Positions 51,710 to 61,349 of a stretch of DNA of 64,000 bases are shown here, piece by piece. The notes beneath the pieces were generated by a model. It was given only the letters and a program-made list of their open reading frames with translations, was not told the origin of the DNA and searched no databases. The translations under genes and the position numbers were made by a program. Source of the stretch: Pontixanthobacter rizhaonensis (lineage in GTDB: Bacteria > Pseudomonadota > Alphaproteobacteria > Sphingomonadales > Sphingomonadaceae); assembly GCF_012972675.1 (NCBI RefSeq), contig NZ_JABCRE010000003.1, forward strand, positions 930,001-994,000, written 5' to 3'. Positions within the stretch are counted from its first letter, which is position 1; each line of letters starts with the position of its first letter.

Positions 51710-52369
51710 CTAATCGCTGATGTAATGCGCTGTCGTTTTTGCTGCGATTTCTTCTGGTGAGATACCGGGGGCACATTCGGTCAGTTTGAACGGAGCGTCA
51801 TGGCTGGTGCGTTGAAAGACGGCCAAATCGGTCACGATCATATCAACCACATTCTTACCGGTTAGTGGAAGCGTGCATTCGGGAATGAATTTGGGCGCAC
51901 CGCTTTTGCTGGTGTGTTCCATCACCACGATGATCTTTTTGACACCTGCGACCAAATCCATTGCGCCGCCCATGCCTTTGATCATCTTGCCGGGGATCAT
52001 CCAATTGGCAATGTCGCCATTGGCCGCGACTTCCATCGCTCCCAAAACTGTCAAATCGATATGACCGCCGCGGATCATGGCAAAGCTGGCTGCGCTATCA
52101 AAATAGGCTGAGTGAGGGAGCTCACTGATAGTCTGCTTGCCAGCATTGATTAGATCAGCATCCACTTCATCATCATAAGGGAAGGGGCCAATGCCCAGCA
52201 TTCCGTTTTCGGATTGCAGGGTCACATGTACGCCGTCCGGGATATGATTGGCCACTAATGTCGGAATACCAATCCCGAGATTTACGTAATATCCATCTTG
52301 CAGCTCTTGAGCCGCGCGGGCCGCCATTTGATCGCGGGTCCAGCCAGCAGCAACATCAGACATGTTCAT
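51710..52369 (-). CDS. scoB: 3-oxoacid CoA-transferase, subunit B
   Basis: A 219-residue beta subunit of an SCOT-type CoA-transferase. [21 protein letters not shown] and [16 protein letters not shown] hold the catalytic glutamate (SENG); [16 protein letters not shown] follows. It transfers CoA between succinate (or another acyl group) and acetoacetate-type acids. The ATG at 52369 overlaps the stop of the HAD lipoprotein gene. Subunit A is two genes upstream. Confidence 0.93.
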   Translation of the reverse strand: MNMSDVAAGWTRDQMAARAAQELQDGYYVNLGIGIPTLVANHIPDGVHVTLQSENGMLGIGPFPYDDEVDADLINAGKQTISELPHSAYFDSAASFAMIRGGHIDLTVLGAMEVAANGDIANWMIPGKMIKGMGGAMDLVAGVKKIIVVMEHTSKSGAPKFIPECTLPLTGKNVVDMIVTDLAVFQRTSHDAPFKLTECAPGISPEEIAAKTTAHYISD

Positions 52370-53253
52370 TGTCCTTGAGTTAGAGGGAGGGGGGCAAGGA
52401 ACCAACCGGAACCAACCAATTCTTCGAGCGGTTGAGCGAGCTCTGGTGTTTTCAGATACTCATATAGCTCGTCAAAATCGGATCGCGTATCGCCAGCGAT
52501 CGCGATCAAGCAATGCGTTTCTTGCAGTTGCTTGCGCCGTTCCTGTTTCCGATCTTCTGAGCGCTGGATGAGCAAAATGCCATCATCACTTTTTGGGTCG
52601 AGCCCTGAATTTTTCAGCACCCTCCGAACATCCCCGGCGCGCAGGGCAGGTAGGCCGGAAATCCAAAAAATGTCGATCGCTTCGGCGCGCAGCCTCCGCA
52701 CCATGACATCAAGAAGCGGATCGGAATGATCCATAGTGTCAGGGTCAAACAAACCGTCTGCCGGGTCGAGATCAAACAGCACGGCGGGTGGGCGAATGCT
52801 GCAGTCAGCACGTGCTGGGCTGAGTGAAGTTGGTGCCTGTAACACGGCAGACATTCGTGGCCGTTCAACAGGATCACGGGCTGCTTCGGTCACCGCATAG
52901 CTGAGCAGAGCATCATAGGCTCTCAGGCTACGGGCAGGCGTGGCAGCTGGTACCCTGGCAGTGGGTGGTTCTGCACCAACCGGGTCGGCCGTTTCGTTCG
53001 GTGCCGGCGGTGCTGTGTTCGCTGGTGGAGGTGCAATATCGACATATGCCGGACCAGGCGGCGTCAGAACCCGATCTTCTTTCCGCAGTACAGGAAGATC
53101 TGGCTCTGACTTTGGCTCCGGTTCTGGCTCGCTCTTGCGCTCTTGGTTTAGTATGGCGCCGCTGGCTGCCAGCGGGATAACTGCGGCTACGCATCCAGGT
53201 AAGGCAATTTGGGCGGCTAACAGTAGAGTGAGGGTCATGCGGGGCTTGTTCAT
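52366..53253 (-). CDS. HAD-fold lipoprotein inserted between CoA-transferase genes
   Basis: A 295-residue protein. The N-terminus is a lipoprotein signal with lipobox LPGC (Cys21), followed by a Pro/Glu-rich linker to about residue 105. The C-terminal domain has acid phosphatase-like HAD motifs: D161/D163 (VLFDLDP), S199 (IFWISGLP), basic residues near 236-242 and D255/D259 ([10 protein letters not shown]). This resembles periplasmic class B acid phosphatase-like lipoproteins. Both ends overlap the neighbours by 4 bp, although an envelope phosphatase has no obvious role in CoA transfer. The substrate is unknown. Confidence 0.8.
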   Translation of the reverse strand: MNKPRMTLTLLLAAQIALPGCVAAVIPLAASGAILNQERKSEPEPEPKSEPDLPVLRKEDRVLTPPGPAYVDIAPPPANTAPPAPNETADPVGAEPPTARVPAATPARSLRAYDALLSYAVTEAARDPVERPRMSAVLQAPTSLSPARADCSIRPPAVLFDLDPADGLFDPDTMDHSDPLLDVMVRRLRAEAIDIFWISGLPALRAGDVRRVLKNSGLDPKSDDGILLIQRSEDRKQERRKQLQETHCLIAIAGDTRSDFDELYEYLKTPELAQPLEELVGSGWFLAPLPLTQGQ

Positions 53254-53987
53254 GCGCTTACCTCTTCCCCAGCATCGCGTTCGCGCACTGTTCGGAACTC
53301 TATCTTTTTGTCATATGGAGCACCGATGACCATGCGTTGTACGTATACGCCGGGCAAATGAATGCTGTCAGGGTCTAGCGAACCAGCAGGCACGATTTCC
53401 TCTACTTCCACAACACAGACCTTGCCGCATGTGGCCGCAGGTAAGTTGAAATTGCGTGCAGTTTTCCTGAATATCAGGTTGCCTGTCTCATCCGCCTTCC
53501 ATGCCTTTACTATAGCAAGGTCCGCAAAAATTCCGCGCTCGAGGATGTAATCTTCTCCGTCAAAATTTTTCACCTCCTTGCCGTCGGCCACTTGCGTGCC
53601 AACCCCGGTTTTGGTGTAAAAGCCCGGAATGCCAGCACCACCCGCGCGCATCCGCTCCGCCAAAGTGCCTTGGGGGCAGAATTCTACTTCTAATTCGCCA
53701 GACAGGAACTGGCGCTCAAACTCCTTGTTCTCGCCAACATAGGAAGAAATCATTTTCTTGACCTGTTTGGTCCGCAAAAGCTTGCCGATACCTTCATTGT
53801 CAATTCCGGCATTGTTGCTGGCAAAAGTCAGCCCTGTGACCCCGCTATCACGGATGGCGTCCAGAAAGCGTTCTGGAATTCCGCATAGGCCAAACCCACC
53901 CGATGCGATCAGCATATCATTGCTTAAAACACCGTCCAAAGCGGCGGCGGCATTGGGGAACAGCTTTTTCACATCGATTTCCAACAT
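53250..53987 (-). CDS. scoA: 3-oxoacid CoA-transferase, subunit A
   Basis: A 245-residue alpha subunit. [63 protein letters not shown] (in two parts) and [16 protein letters not shown] are the family markers. It pairs with ScoB at 51710-52369 for ketone-body or acetoacetate activation. It is first of the three-gene operon and divergent from the sRNA/AAA region. Confidence 0.94.
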   Translation of the reverse strand: MLEIDVKKLFPNAAAALDGVLSNDMLIASGGFGLCGIPERFLDAIRDSGVTGLTFASNNAGIDNEGIGKLLRTKQVKKMISSYVGENKEFERQFLSGELEVEFCPQGTLAERMRAGGAGIPGFYTKTGVGTQVADGKEVKNFDGEDYILERGIFADLAIVKAWKADETGNLIFRKTARNFNLPAATCGKVCVVEVEEIVPAGSLDPDSIHLPGVYVQRMVIGAPYDKKIEFRTVRERDAGEEVSA

Positions 53988-54188
53988 TCTACATCACTTA
54001 AAGCATCGCAACTGTAATTGGGCGATTGCACTGTGTCACCCCTTTGCGAACAGGCGATAATGCTGCGCTGCAACGCGAAACCATCCCGATCCGCTTTCTT
54101 GCTTATGACGCAACTGACAGGGCTTGGATAAAGCTTGATAAATCAGCGCATTAAGCATATTTTGGCATTAGTTGCATAATTTGCACCA

Positions 54189-54194
54189 TATAAT
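54189..54194 (+). promoter_or_regulatory. Consensus -10 box before the candidate sRNA
   Basis: TATAAT, with AT-rich sequence upstream. The best -35-like hexamer, TTGGCA at 54162-54167, is too far away (21 bp), so the promoter assignment rests on the -10 box. Confidence 0.4.
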
Positions 54195-54200
54195 GTTCTT

Positions 54201-54307
54201 TTCGCACTTGCACAAAATCCGGTTCGAGTGCATTTAGACGGTGCCTTTTTAGGCATCCTCTCCCAAGACTTTACAGGCCCGGCTGGCAACAGCTGGGCCC
54301 TTTTTTT
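54201..54307 (+). ncRNA. Candidate structured small RNA of about 107 nt
   Basis: This lies in the 443-bp non-coding space between divergent scoA and the AAA+ gene. The region folds into three successive hairpins: a 7-bp stem GCACTTG/CGAGTGC (arms about 54204-54210 and 54225-54231, one G-U pair), a stem around TGCCT-TTTT-AGGCA (54242-54255), and a terminator (54276-54307). A TATAAT box lies just upstream and no ORF of note is present. Alternatives are a long leader of the AAA+ mRNA ending in an attenuator. It does not contain the conserved loop of SRP RNA or a full tRNA-like domain. Ends are approximate. Confidence 0.5.
54276..54307 (+). terminator. Strong rho-independent terminator
   Basis: GGCCCGGCTG and CAGCTGGGCC form a 10-bp stem with one G-U pair and a GCAA tetraloop, followed by C and seven T. 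It faces the AAA+ gene 124 bp downstream, so it ends an upstream transcript or attenuates that gene. Confidence 0.85.
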
Positions 54308-54430
54308 GCTTAACTGTCCGATGAGGCGGTCTTACCTATAACTACGTGCCGGCAAAAAGCCGTTTGCATACCGCGCGTGCGGTTCCTAGCTATGGGGTCA
54401 CACGAAAAAGAGCGACGGGACAGCAACATC

Positions 54431-56761
54431 ATGGCAGGCAAGAAGGCTCCGACGGAGACAGACGCGAAAGACGGATCGGTCCGATTGCAAGTTGCTGCTG
54501 CCCGACAAGAAGAAAGCGGCCAAGGCATTGCGCGGATGCCGCGATCAGCATTTCAGGCGTTAGGCATCACCGAAGGCGATGTGGTTGAGATTGCGGGCAA
54601 GCGCGCCACGGTCGCGATCGCGATGCCCGCTTATGACGAGGATCAAACGCTTGATGTTGTTCGACTGGACGGGTTGCAGCGCGGTAATGCTGAAACCGGC
54701 TCGGGTGAACATGTCACGATCAAGCGTGCCGAATCCCGCCCTGCATCCCGCGTAGTCTTCGCGCCTGCGCAGCGCGAGATGCGGCTTCAGGGGCCGACAC
54801 AGGCGCTCAAGCGCAATTTCTTTCGCAAACCCGTGGTTACAGGCGACTTGGTTGCCACCACTGGCCAGCAGCCTGTCCAGAATATGCCGCCACAAGTGCA
54901 GCGGATGTTTAACACCCCGGCCTATGCGCTTACCCAGATAAGGTTGTCCGTGGCTTCGACCACGCCCAAGGGTATTGTCCATATTGATGAAAATACCGAA
55001 GTTGAATTGCGTGCAGAATTTGAAGAGCCGCGCGACGGCCGGGCCGCCGTCAATTATGATGATGTCGGCGGTATAGACGATACTATTCAAGCCCTCAGGG
55101 AAATGGTTGAACTGCCGCTACGTTACCCTGAGCTGTTTACCCGGCTGGGCGTCGATCCGCCTAAAGGCGTCTTGCTGCATGGCCCCCCCGGTACTGGCAA
55201 AACGCGTTTGGCCCAGGCTGTGGCCAATGAGAGCGACGCAGAGTTTTTCATCATAAATGGCCCGGAAATTATGGGCTCTGGCTATGGTGAGAGTGAGAAG
55301 AAACTACGCGAAGTGTTTGAGGCCGCTACAAAAGCAGCGCCGGCCATCGTTTTTATCGACGAGATTGATTCTATCGCGCCAAAACGGGACCGTGTCCCGG
55401 GCGAGGCTGAGAAACGCCTTGTGGCGCAATTGCTCACGCTGATGGACGGTCTTGAAGCGCGCGCAAATCTGGTTGTCATCGCCGCGACCAACCGCCCGGA
55501 TGCGATAGATGAGGCTCTTCGCCGTCCGGGCCGCTTCGACCGCGAGATTGTTATTGGTGTGCCGGATGAGAAAGGCCGCCGCGAAATACTGGCGATCCAT
55601 ACGCGCGGTATGCCGATTGGTGATAAGGTCAACTTGGCTGAGCTGGCAAAGACCACTCACGGTTTCGTGGGGGCGGATATCGCGGCGCTAGCGCGTGAAG
55701 CCGCCATTGATGCGGTGCGCCGGATTATGCCGAAGCTTGATCTGGATGAACGCACAGTCCCGCAAGAGGTGCTTGATGATCTGTGCGTGACGCGGGAAGA
55801 TTTCTTGTCAGCGCTTAAGCGTGTCCAGCCATCTGCGATGCGCGAAGTGATGGTGCAGGTCCCCAATGTGGGATGGGACGATATTGGCGGCGTTGATGAT
55901 GCCATAGACAATCTGAAAGAAGGCATCGAACTGCCTCTGAAAAACCCAGAGGCATTTGAACGTTTGGGCGTTCGTGCTGCCAAAGGCTTCTTGCTCTACG
56001 GCCCGCCGGGTACAGGTAAAACGCTGCTGGCCAAAGCGGTTGCAAAGGAAGCTGAGGCTAACTTCATTTCGATGAAGAGCAGCGATTTGCTGTCTAAATG
56101 GTACGGCGAAAGCGAACAGCAGATCGCAAGAATGTTCCAACGCGCCCGTTCAGTCGCCCCCTGTGTGATCTTCATTGACGAGATCGACTCGCTGGTGCCT
56201 GCGCGGGGCAGCGGACAAGGAGAGCCGGCTGTAACCGGCCGCGTTGTGAATACAATACTGGCCGAAATGGATGGGCTGGAAGAGCTACAATCCGTGATCG
56301 TGATTGGGGCGACAAACCGCCCCACGCTGGTGGATCCGGCATTGCTACGGCCAGGCCGTTTTGACGAACTGGTTTATGTTGGCACGCCTGATCCTGCTGG
56401 GCGTGAGCATATCTTGCGGATTCATGCTGCCAATATGCCTGTGGCAGATGATGTTGATTTCACCACGATCGCAAAGAAGGCGGACCGGTTCACTGGCGCT
56501 GATTTGGAAGATGTGGTTCGGCGTGCCGGTCTCAATGCTTTGCGCAGAGCCGGGGGTGATGTCAAAGAGGTCACTGCCGCTGACTTTACAGAGGCATTGA
56601 AAGACTCGCGCGCCACTGTCACTTCAAAGATGGAAGCTGAGTATAAGAAAATGCGCGGGGAATTAAAAAAGCGCGCAGCGGCAGTGAAGCCGACAATCGG
56701 CTTTGTTCATGACGGTATGATTGAACCGACCCGTGATAGGAAACACGGCCCTGACGAATAG
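54431..56761 (+). CDS. CDC48/VAT-like double AAA+ ATPase
   Basis: About 776 residues. The N-terminal double-psi barrel domain (VAAARQEESGQGIARMPRSAF, LGITEGDVVEIAGKR) is followed by two AAA modules: D1 with Walker A HGPPGTGKTRLAQ and Walker B IVFIDEIDSIAPKRDR, and D2 with YGPPGTGKTLLAK and VIFIDEIDSLVPARG. D1 keeps RRPGRFDRE and D2 LRPGRFDELVY arginine-finger regions. It is a segregase/unfoldase of the archaeal-eukaryotic type, found in some bacteria. ATG 54431 is chosen; ORF starts at 54377 and 54392 add non-conserved residues. Confidence 0.93.
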   Translation: MAGKKAPTETDAKDGSVRLQVAAARQEESGQGIARMPRSAFQALGITEGDVVEIAGKRATVAIAMPAYDEDQTLDVVRLDGLQRGNAETGSGEHVTIKRAESRPASRVVFAPAQREMRLQGPTQALKRNFFRKPVVTGDLVATTGQQPVQNMPPQVQRMFNTPAYALTQIRLSVASTTPKGIVHIDENTEVELRAEFEEPRDGRAAVNYDDVGGIDDTIQALREMVELPLRYPELFTRLGVDPPKGVLLHGPPGTGKTRLAQAVANESDAEFFIINGPEIMGSGYGESEKKLREVFEAATKAAPAIVFIDEIDSIAPKRDRVPGEAEKRLVAQLLTLMDGLEARANLVVIAATNRPDAIDEALRRPGRFDREIVIGVPDEKGRREILAIHTRGMPIGDKVNLAELAKTTHGFVGADIAALAREAAIDAVRRIMPKLDLDERTVPQEVLDDLCVTREDFLSALKRVQPSAMREVMVQVPNVGWDDIGGVDDAIDNLKEGIELPLKNPEAFERLGVRAAKGFLLYGPPGTGKTLLAKAVAKEAEANFISMKSSDLLSKWYGESEQQIARMFQRARSVAPCVIFIDEIDSLVPARGSGQGEPAVTGRVVNTILAEMDGLEELQSVIVIGATNRPTLVDPALLRPGRFDELVYVGTPDPAGREHILRIHAANMPVADDVDFTTIAKKADRFTGADLEDVVRRAGLNALRRAGGDVKEVTAADFTEALKDSRATVTSKMEAEYKKMRGELKKRAAAVKPTIGFVHDGMIEPTRDRKHGPDE

Positions 56762-56764
56762 ATT

Positions 56765-57844
56765 CTAGCTGCCCTGAACGCGCTGATTGGCCCCCTCGAC
56801 TTCCAGTCGGTGGCGGATGAGCGCCTCAGGCATTTCGTCGCGTAGCCATTCGATCATATGTTCGCGGATTGCGCAACGAAGGGTCCAGAGATCGCCGATC
56901 GTCCGTGCGCTAACGGCCAAACGCAGCTCGATGCTTTCGGGGTACGCCTCGGTCATCAGGCATTGGACTGTTCGCCCGTCCCACAATTCTTGAGTGGTAA
57001 CAAAGGCCTCTAACTCCTCGCGGATGGGTTGTATCCGCGTCGCAGGATCAAGGTGCAGCATGACCGGTCCGGTCAATTGCTCGCTTTTGCGCGACCAGTT
57101 TTCAAAGCTATGATCCAGTACGCTGGTGGTGGGCACAATAATGGCGCGCTGATCCCAGGTTCTTACTGTGATGAAGCTCATCCGGATCTCTTCGACACGT
57201 CCTGTATGGCCATCTACCACAACCAGATCACCGATCCGCAGCGGTTCGGTCAAAGCCATTTGAATCCCGCCAATCAGCGATTTTAATGCAGGCTGCGCTG
57301 CTGCGCCGACAGCGAGAGCGGCCAAACCGGCTGATGCCAGCAAAGTTGTGCCGATTGATTTTACAGCGGGTATGGCGAACAGCATTAGCCCGATGGTGAT
57401 GAAAATGATCGCAAAGGTTGCCGTTCGCGACAGGATGGATAGCCGTGTCCTGCGGCTGCGCACTGCCACCGGATCATCGGACGCCTCCAGCCGGATTTCC
57501 ATTGCAGCGGTAAAGGCTTTCACCAGAGTGTACGCGATCCAGCCCAAAAGCGCTGGACGTACGAATTGCGCAATCGGCTCCCAAACGAATGCCAATGCGC
57601 TGTTCCCTTGCGCAACCACGGTTACGGCAATGGCGATCAGCGACCATTTCACTGGCCGTCTGATGCTTTCCAGCACCAAGTTGTCGGCTTCCGTTTCGGA
57701 TGCTTTGGCGAGCCGTTCCAGCACGGAAAAGCTGATCCTGTATATGAAATAGGCAACTATGGTTGCGGCCACCACTGCCACCAGAGCCATGCCGACATTG
57801 AACCATTCAATCTCCCAGGTGCTGGGGTTCAATTTATCAAACAT
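56765..57844 (-). CDS. Mechanosensitive ion channel, MscS family
   Basis: A 359-residue channel with four to five N-terminal helices. The pore helix is the Ala/Gly-rich LLASAGLAALAVGAAAQPALKSLIGG (in parts), then the beta domain with PLRIGDLVVVDGHTGRVEEIRMSF and VPTTSVLDHSFENWSR. It releases solutes on hypo-osmotic shock. It is convergent with the AAA+ gene, 3 bp apart. Confidence 0.92.
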   Translation of the reverse strand: MFDKLNPSTWEIEWFNVGMALVAVVAATIVAYFIYRISFSVLERLAKASETEADNLVLESIRRPVKWSLIAIAVTVVAQGNSALAFVWEPIAQFVRPALLGWIAYTLVKAFTAAMEIRLEASDDPVAVRSRRTRLSILSRTATFAIIFITIGLMLFAIPAVKSIGTTLLASAGLAALAVGAAAQPALKSLIGGIQMALTEPLRIGDLVVVDGHTGRVEEIRMSFITVRTWDQRAIIVPTTSVLDHSFENWSRKSEQLTGPVMLHLDPATRIQPIREELEAFVTTQELWDGRTVQCLMTEAYPESIELRLAVSARTIGDLWTLRCAIREHMIEWLRDEMPEALIRHRLEVEGANQRVQGS

Positions 57845-57883
57845 AATGCGTCCTTATGGGCGTGAAAGTCGGGCTACAGGTTA

Positions 57884-60724
57884 TCAATGCGCGGCGCCCC
57901 AATCGGTGCCAGACCCAATTTCAATGCCCAGCGGCACATCTAACGTCACAGCAGGCATGGCCGCGTCCGCCATCACTTTTTCGATGATGGGCTTTGCTGC
58001 TTCTACATCGCCTTCAGGCAGTTCAAAAACGAGTTCATCGTGCACTTGCAGCAGCATCCTGACATGACCTAGATCCGCCTCGGTCAATGCCGGCATCATC
58101 CGCACCATAGCCCGTTTGATGATGTCTGCACTTGTACCTTGTATCGGGGCATTGATCGCGGCGCGTTCGCTGCCTTGCCGTTCTGCCCCGTTCTTGGAAT
58201 TGATCCGGGGGAACCAGGTTTTTCGGCCAAATAGCGTTTGTGAATATCCCAGTTCGCGTACGCTTTCGAGCGTCTCGGCAATATAGCGCTGAATGCCGGG
58301 AAACCGTTCAAAGTAGCGATCAATCATTGCCTGCGCTTCATCAGCTTCGACGCCCAAACGCCCAGCAAGGCCCCAGCGGGAAATACCATAGAGAATAGCG
58401 AAGTTGATCGTTTTGGCCTGAGCCCGCGTGTCGCGGGTTACTTCCCCGTACATTTCCTTTGCAGTGCGCGCGTGAATGTCCTCTCCCGCCGCAAAAGCTT
58501 CTTTGAGGGAGGGAACATCCGCCATATGCGCTGCCAGCCTGAGCTCAATCTGCGAGTAGTCAGCAGCCAGAAGCACGTTGCCTGTATCGGCAACAAATGC
58601 AGTTCGGATTTGCCGCCCGATTTCGGTCCGGATCGGGATATTCTGCAAGTTTGGATCGGTAGATGACAGCCGCCCCGTTTGCGCACCGGTTAGCGAATAG
58701 CTGGTGTGAACACGGCCAGTCTTCGGGTTGATGGCGGCTTGCAATGCGTCCGTATAGGTCGACTTCAATTTGCTTAGCTGGCGCCATTCAAGGACCTTGG
58801 TGGCAATAGTTGCGCCTTGCTCTGCCAATTTTTCGAGCATCGCCTGATCGGTGGAATACTGGCCGCTTTTACCTTTGCGTCCACCCTTATAACCCATCTT
58901 GTCGAACAGAATTTCGCCCAATTGTTTCGGGCTGCCGATTGTGAATTCCTGATCAGCCTCGCCGTGGATTTCCCCCTCCAGCGCTGCCATGCGGGTCGCG
59001 AATTCTTCAGACAAGCGTGACAGGGCCGCACGATCAACTTTGATACCGTGACGTTCCATTTGCGCGACGACCGGTACCAACGGCCGATCAACACGCTCGT
59101 ATACAGTGGTTCCCCCTTCAATCGCGAGCCGCGGTTTCATATGTTTGTGTAAGCGCCACGTCACATCAGCATCTTCTGCGGCATATTCTGTCGCGCGGTC
59201 CAGGGGGACTTCACCAAACGGGATTTGTTTTTTGCCCGTACCGCAGACGTCTTTGAAACTTAGCGGTGAATGCCCAAGGTGGCGAACAGACAATTCGTCC
59301 ATCCCGTGGCCGCCGCCAATGCCGGCTTCGCCGCGTCCGGCATCCAGCGCAAAGCTGATGATCATGGTGTCATCAACGGGTGTCACATCGACATCATATC
59401 TGGCCAGAACATTCAGATCATATTTGATGTTCTGGCCGATTTTCAGGATGGCATCATTTGTCAGCACCGGCCGTAAAGCCGCGAGCGCATCTTGCAGACC
59501 GATCTGCTGGGGCGTTTCCGCCAACAAGTCTGTCCCCCCATGCGCGAGCGGGATGTAACAGGCTTCATTCGGAGCGACTGCCAAGCTGATCCCTACCAAG
59601 TCAGCCTGCATGGAATCGAGCGCGCTGGTTTCGGTATCGACAGCGATGACGCGTGCGGCTTCGCACCGGGCGATCCAACGATTGAGTGTGTCCATGTCTT
59701 GAACGCACTCATACGCGCTGCGGTCAATCGCGGGCATATCTGGAACCGCCTGACGGTTGCCTTCGCTATCGCCCACGTCTGCTGCGGTTGCGGGTTTTGC
59801 CGGGTTGAGATCATTGGCTCTGTCAGGGCTGCCGCTGCCGGCATCTAACCTACGCAGCAAGCTGGTGAAGCCATGTTTCTGGAGGAACGCGGCAAGCGGT
59901 TCAACCGGTACGCCATCCAATTTGAAGTCGTCCATAGCCATTGGCAGGTCGCAGTCTTCTTTGAGCGCTACCAATATACGGCTCAGCTCTGCATCGGCCC
60001 GGTGTTCAATCAGCCTTTCTTTCAGCTTGGATTTCTTCATATCCGCCGCTGCATCAAGAGCTGCTGTAAGTGAGCCGTGTTCTTGGATCAGCTTAGTCGC
60101 TGTCTTCGGTCCAACGCCAAAGATACCCGGAATATTATCAACCGAATCCCCCATGAGAGCGAGGACATCGCCAACAAGGTCAGGTGTCACGCCGAATTTA
60201 TCTGCGACTTCCGGCAGGGAAATGCGCTGATTTTTCATCGTATCCAGCATGTCGATCCGACCGCGAGAATCATCCCCTTCGGAAATCAACTGCATCAGAT
60301 CCTTGTCGGAAGACACAATCGTGACATCCCAATTCTGGGCCGCCGCTGCACGGGCGTAGGATGCAATCAGATCATCCGCCTCTAGCCCTTGTTCTTCTAT
60401 ACAGGACAGGCTGAACGCGCGCGTTGCATCGCGAATGAGAGGGAATTGGGGCACCAGATCGTCAGGCGGAGGAGGGCGGTTGGCCTTATATTCCGGATAA
60501 ATATCATTGCGGAAAGAGTGACTCGATTTGTCGAGAATCACTGCCAGGTGAGTCGGCCCCTCTGCTTTATCAAGATCCTCGGCGAGCTTCCAAAGCATTG
60601 TTGTATAACCATAAACTGCCCCAACTGGCGTGCCTTCCGGGTCGGTTAGTGGTGGTAGACGGTGGTATGCACGGAAGATATATGCGGAGCCATCGACGAG
60701 ATAGAGGTGCTGTTTTTCGGCCAT
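57884..60724 (-). CDS. polA: DNA polymerase I
   Basis: A 946-residue PolA with all three domains: the 5'-3' exonuclease (LVDGSAYIFRAYHRLPPLTD; DDLIASYARAA; MGDSVDNIPGIFGVGPKTA), a proofreading domain with AVDTETSALD, and the polymerase with ADYSQIELRLAAHMA, RAQAKTINFAILYGISRWG and LLQVHDELVFELPE. It fills repair and Okazaki gaps. Confidence 0.98.
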   Translation of the reverse strand: MAEKQHLYLVDGSAYIFRAYHRLPPLTDPEGTPVGAVYGYTTMLWKLAEDLDKAEGPTHLAVILDKSSHSFRNDIYPEYKANRPPPPDDLVPQFPLIRDATRAFSLSCIEEQGLEADDLIASYARAAAAQNWDVTIVSSDKDLMQLISEGDDSRGRIDMLDTMKNQRISLPEVADKFGVTPDLVGDVLALMGDSVDNIPGIFGVGPKTATKLIQEHGSLTAALDAAADMKKSKLKERLIEHRADAELSRILVALKEDCDLPMAMDDFKLDGVPVEPLAAFLQKHGFTSLLRRLDAGSGSPDRANDLNPAKPATAADVGDSEGNRQAVPDMPAIDRSAYECVQDMDTLNRWIARCEAARVIAVDTETSALDSMQADLVGISLAVAPNEACYIPLAHGGTDLLAETPQQIGLQDALAALRPVLTNDAILKIGQNIKYDLNVLARYDVDVTPVDDTMIISFALDAGRGEAGIGGGHGMDELSVRHLGHSPLSFKDVCGTGKKQIPFGEVPLDRATEYAAEDADVTWRLHKHMKPRLAIEGGTTVYERVDRPLVPVVAQMERHGIKVDRAALSRLSEEFATRMAALEGEIHGEADQEFTIGSPKQLGEILFDKMGYKGGRKGKSGQYSTDQAMLEKLAEQGATIATKVLEWRQLSKLKSTYTDALQAAINPKTGRVHTSYSLTGAQTGRLSSTDPNLQNIPIRTEIGRQIRTAFVADTGNVLLAADYSQIELRLAAHMADVPSLKEAFAAGEDIHARTAKEMYGEVTRDTRAQAKTINFAILYGISRWGLAGRLGVEADEAQAMIDRYFERFPGIQRYIAETLESVRELGYSQTLFGRKTWFPRINSKNGAERQGSERAAINAPIQGTSADIIKRAMVRMMPALTEADLGHVRMLLQVHDELVFELPEGDVEAAKPIIEKVMADAAMPAVTLDVPLGIEIGSGTDWGAAH

Positions 60725-60847
60725 AGTAAGGCTGTTAGCAGCGGATAGAGGCTGGGTCAGCTTACTTTATTTGGGTTCAAAAAGGGCGGTTTTCTGCGCC
60801 GAAGCGTAAAATAAGGCAAAAAAAAGGCACATTGAGGCCGAATCCAC

Positions 60848-60876
60848 TTGCCATGCCACATTTCCGCCATTATTTA
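60848..60876 (+). promoter_or_regulatory. Promoter of the Ala-rich lipoprotein gene
   Basis: TTGCCA (60848-60853), a 17-bp spacer and TATTTA (60871-60876), giving an 80- to 90-base leader to the ATG at 60965. The rest of the 240-bp polA-lipoprotein gap shows only an A-rich tract near 60822-60831. Confidence 0.5.
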
Positions 60877-60964
60877 GAATTCACGAAGTCTGTCCTTTGG
60901 GGAGATTTCGCACATGACCCCGAAGGGGCGTGTGATAACCACTCGCTGTTTAAGGAATTATAAT

Positions 60965-61246
60965 ATGCGCAAGATCGTACTCGCTGCCGCAGCTGCTGGC
61001 GCCGCTCTTACTCTGGCTGCTTGCTCAGAAACTGCTGAAACTGCTGGCGACGCTGCTGACGCAGTTGCTGCTGACACAGAAGCAAACATGGAAGCTGCTG
61101 GCGAAGCAATGGAAGGCGCTGCTGACGCGACTACCGAAGCTGCTGGCGACGCCATGGAAGCAACTGGCGAAGCAATGGAAGGCGCTGCTGACGACGCTGC
61201 TGCAGCTGCTGAAGGCGCTATGGAAGGCGAAGAAGCTGCTGAATAA
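60965..61246 (+). CDS. Small Ala/Glu-rich repeat lipoprotein
   Basis: A 93-residue protein with a lipoprotein signal (KIVLAAAAAGAALTLAAC, lipobox LAAC, Cys20) and a mature part made only of Ala, Glu, Asp, Thr, Met and Gly. The 11-residue pattern, with core AGEAMEGAADA, is repeated and would form an amphipathic helix resembling LEA-type or coiled-coil structural lipoproteins. The gene has a clear promoter and terminator and probably high expression. An ATG at 60914 in frame is open but gives no signal peptide. Function unknown. Confidence 0.78.
   Translation: MRKIVLAAAAAGAALTLAACSETAETAGDAADAVAADTEANMEAAGEAMEGAADATTEAAGDAMEATGEAMEGAADDAAAAAEGAMEGEEAAE
61098..61193 (+). repeat. 30-bp direct repeat with 66-bp period inside the lipoprotein gene
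   Basis: Identical 30-bp copies at 61098-61127 and 61164-61193, 66 bp (22 codons) apart, encoding GEAMEGAAD. The near-exact DNA identity suggests a recent in-frame duplication. Confidence 0.85.
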
Positions 61247-61270
61247 GCAGTTCGCTTTTTAGCAAATAGA

Positions 61271-61301
61271 AAGGGCGGTACCGCGAGGTGCCGCCCTTTT
61301 C
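61271..61301 (+). terminator. Rho-independent terminator of the lipoprotein gene
   Basis: AAGGGCGGTACC, a GCGA tetraloop and GGTGCCGCCCTT form a 12-bp stem with one G-U pair, followed by TTC after TTTT. It lies 25 bp beyond the stop and also 49 bp from the end of the convergent gene. Confidence 0.85.
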
Positions 61302-61349
61302 TTATGCGCGATTAAGATTTCGGGGCCCATTTTGGGGGCCTCTAAGAAA

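Noticed and set aside
54201-54307. SRP RNA or tRNA-like identity for the candidate small RNA
   Set aside because: A GGTTCGAG stretch recalls a tRNA T-arm, but there is no acceptor stem or anticodon arm, and the conserved SRP RNA loop is absent.
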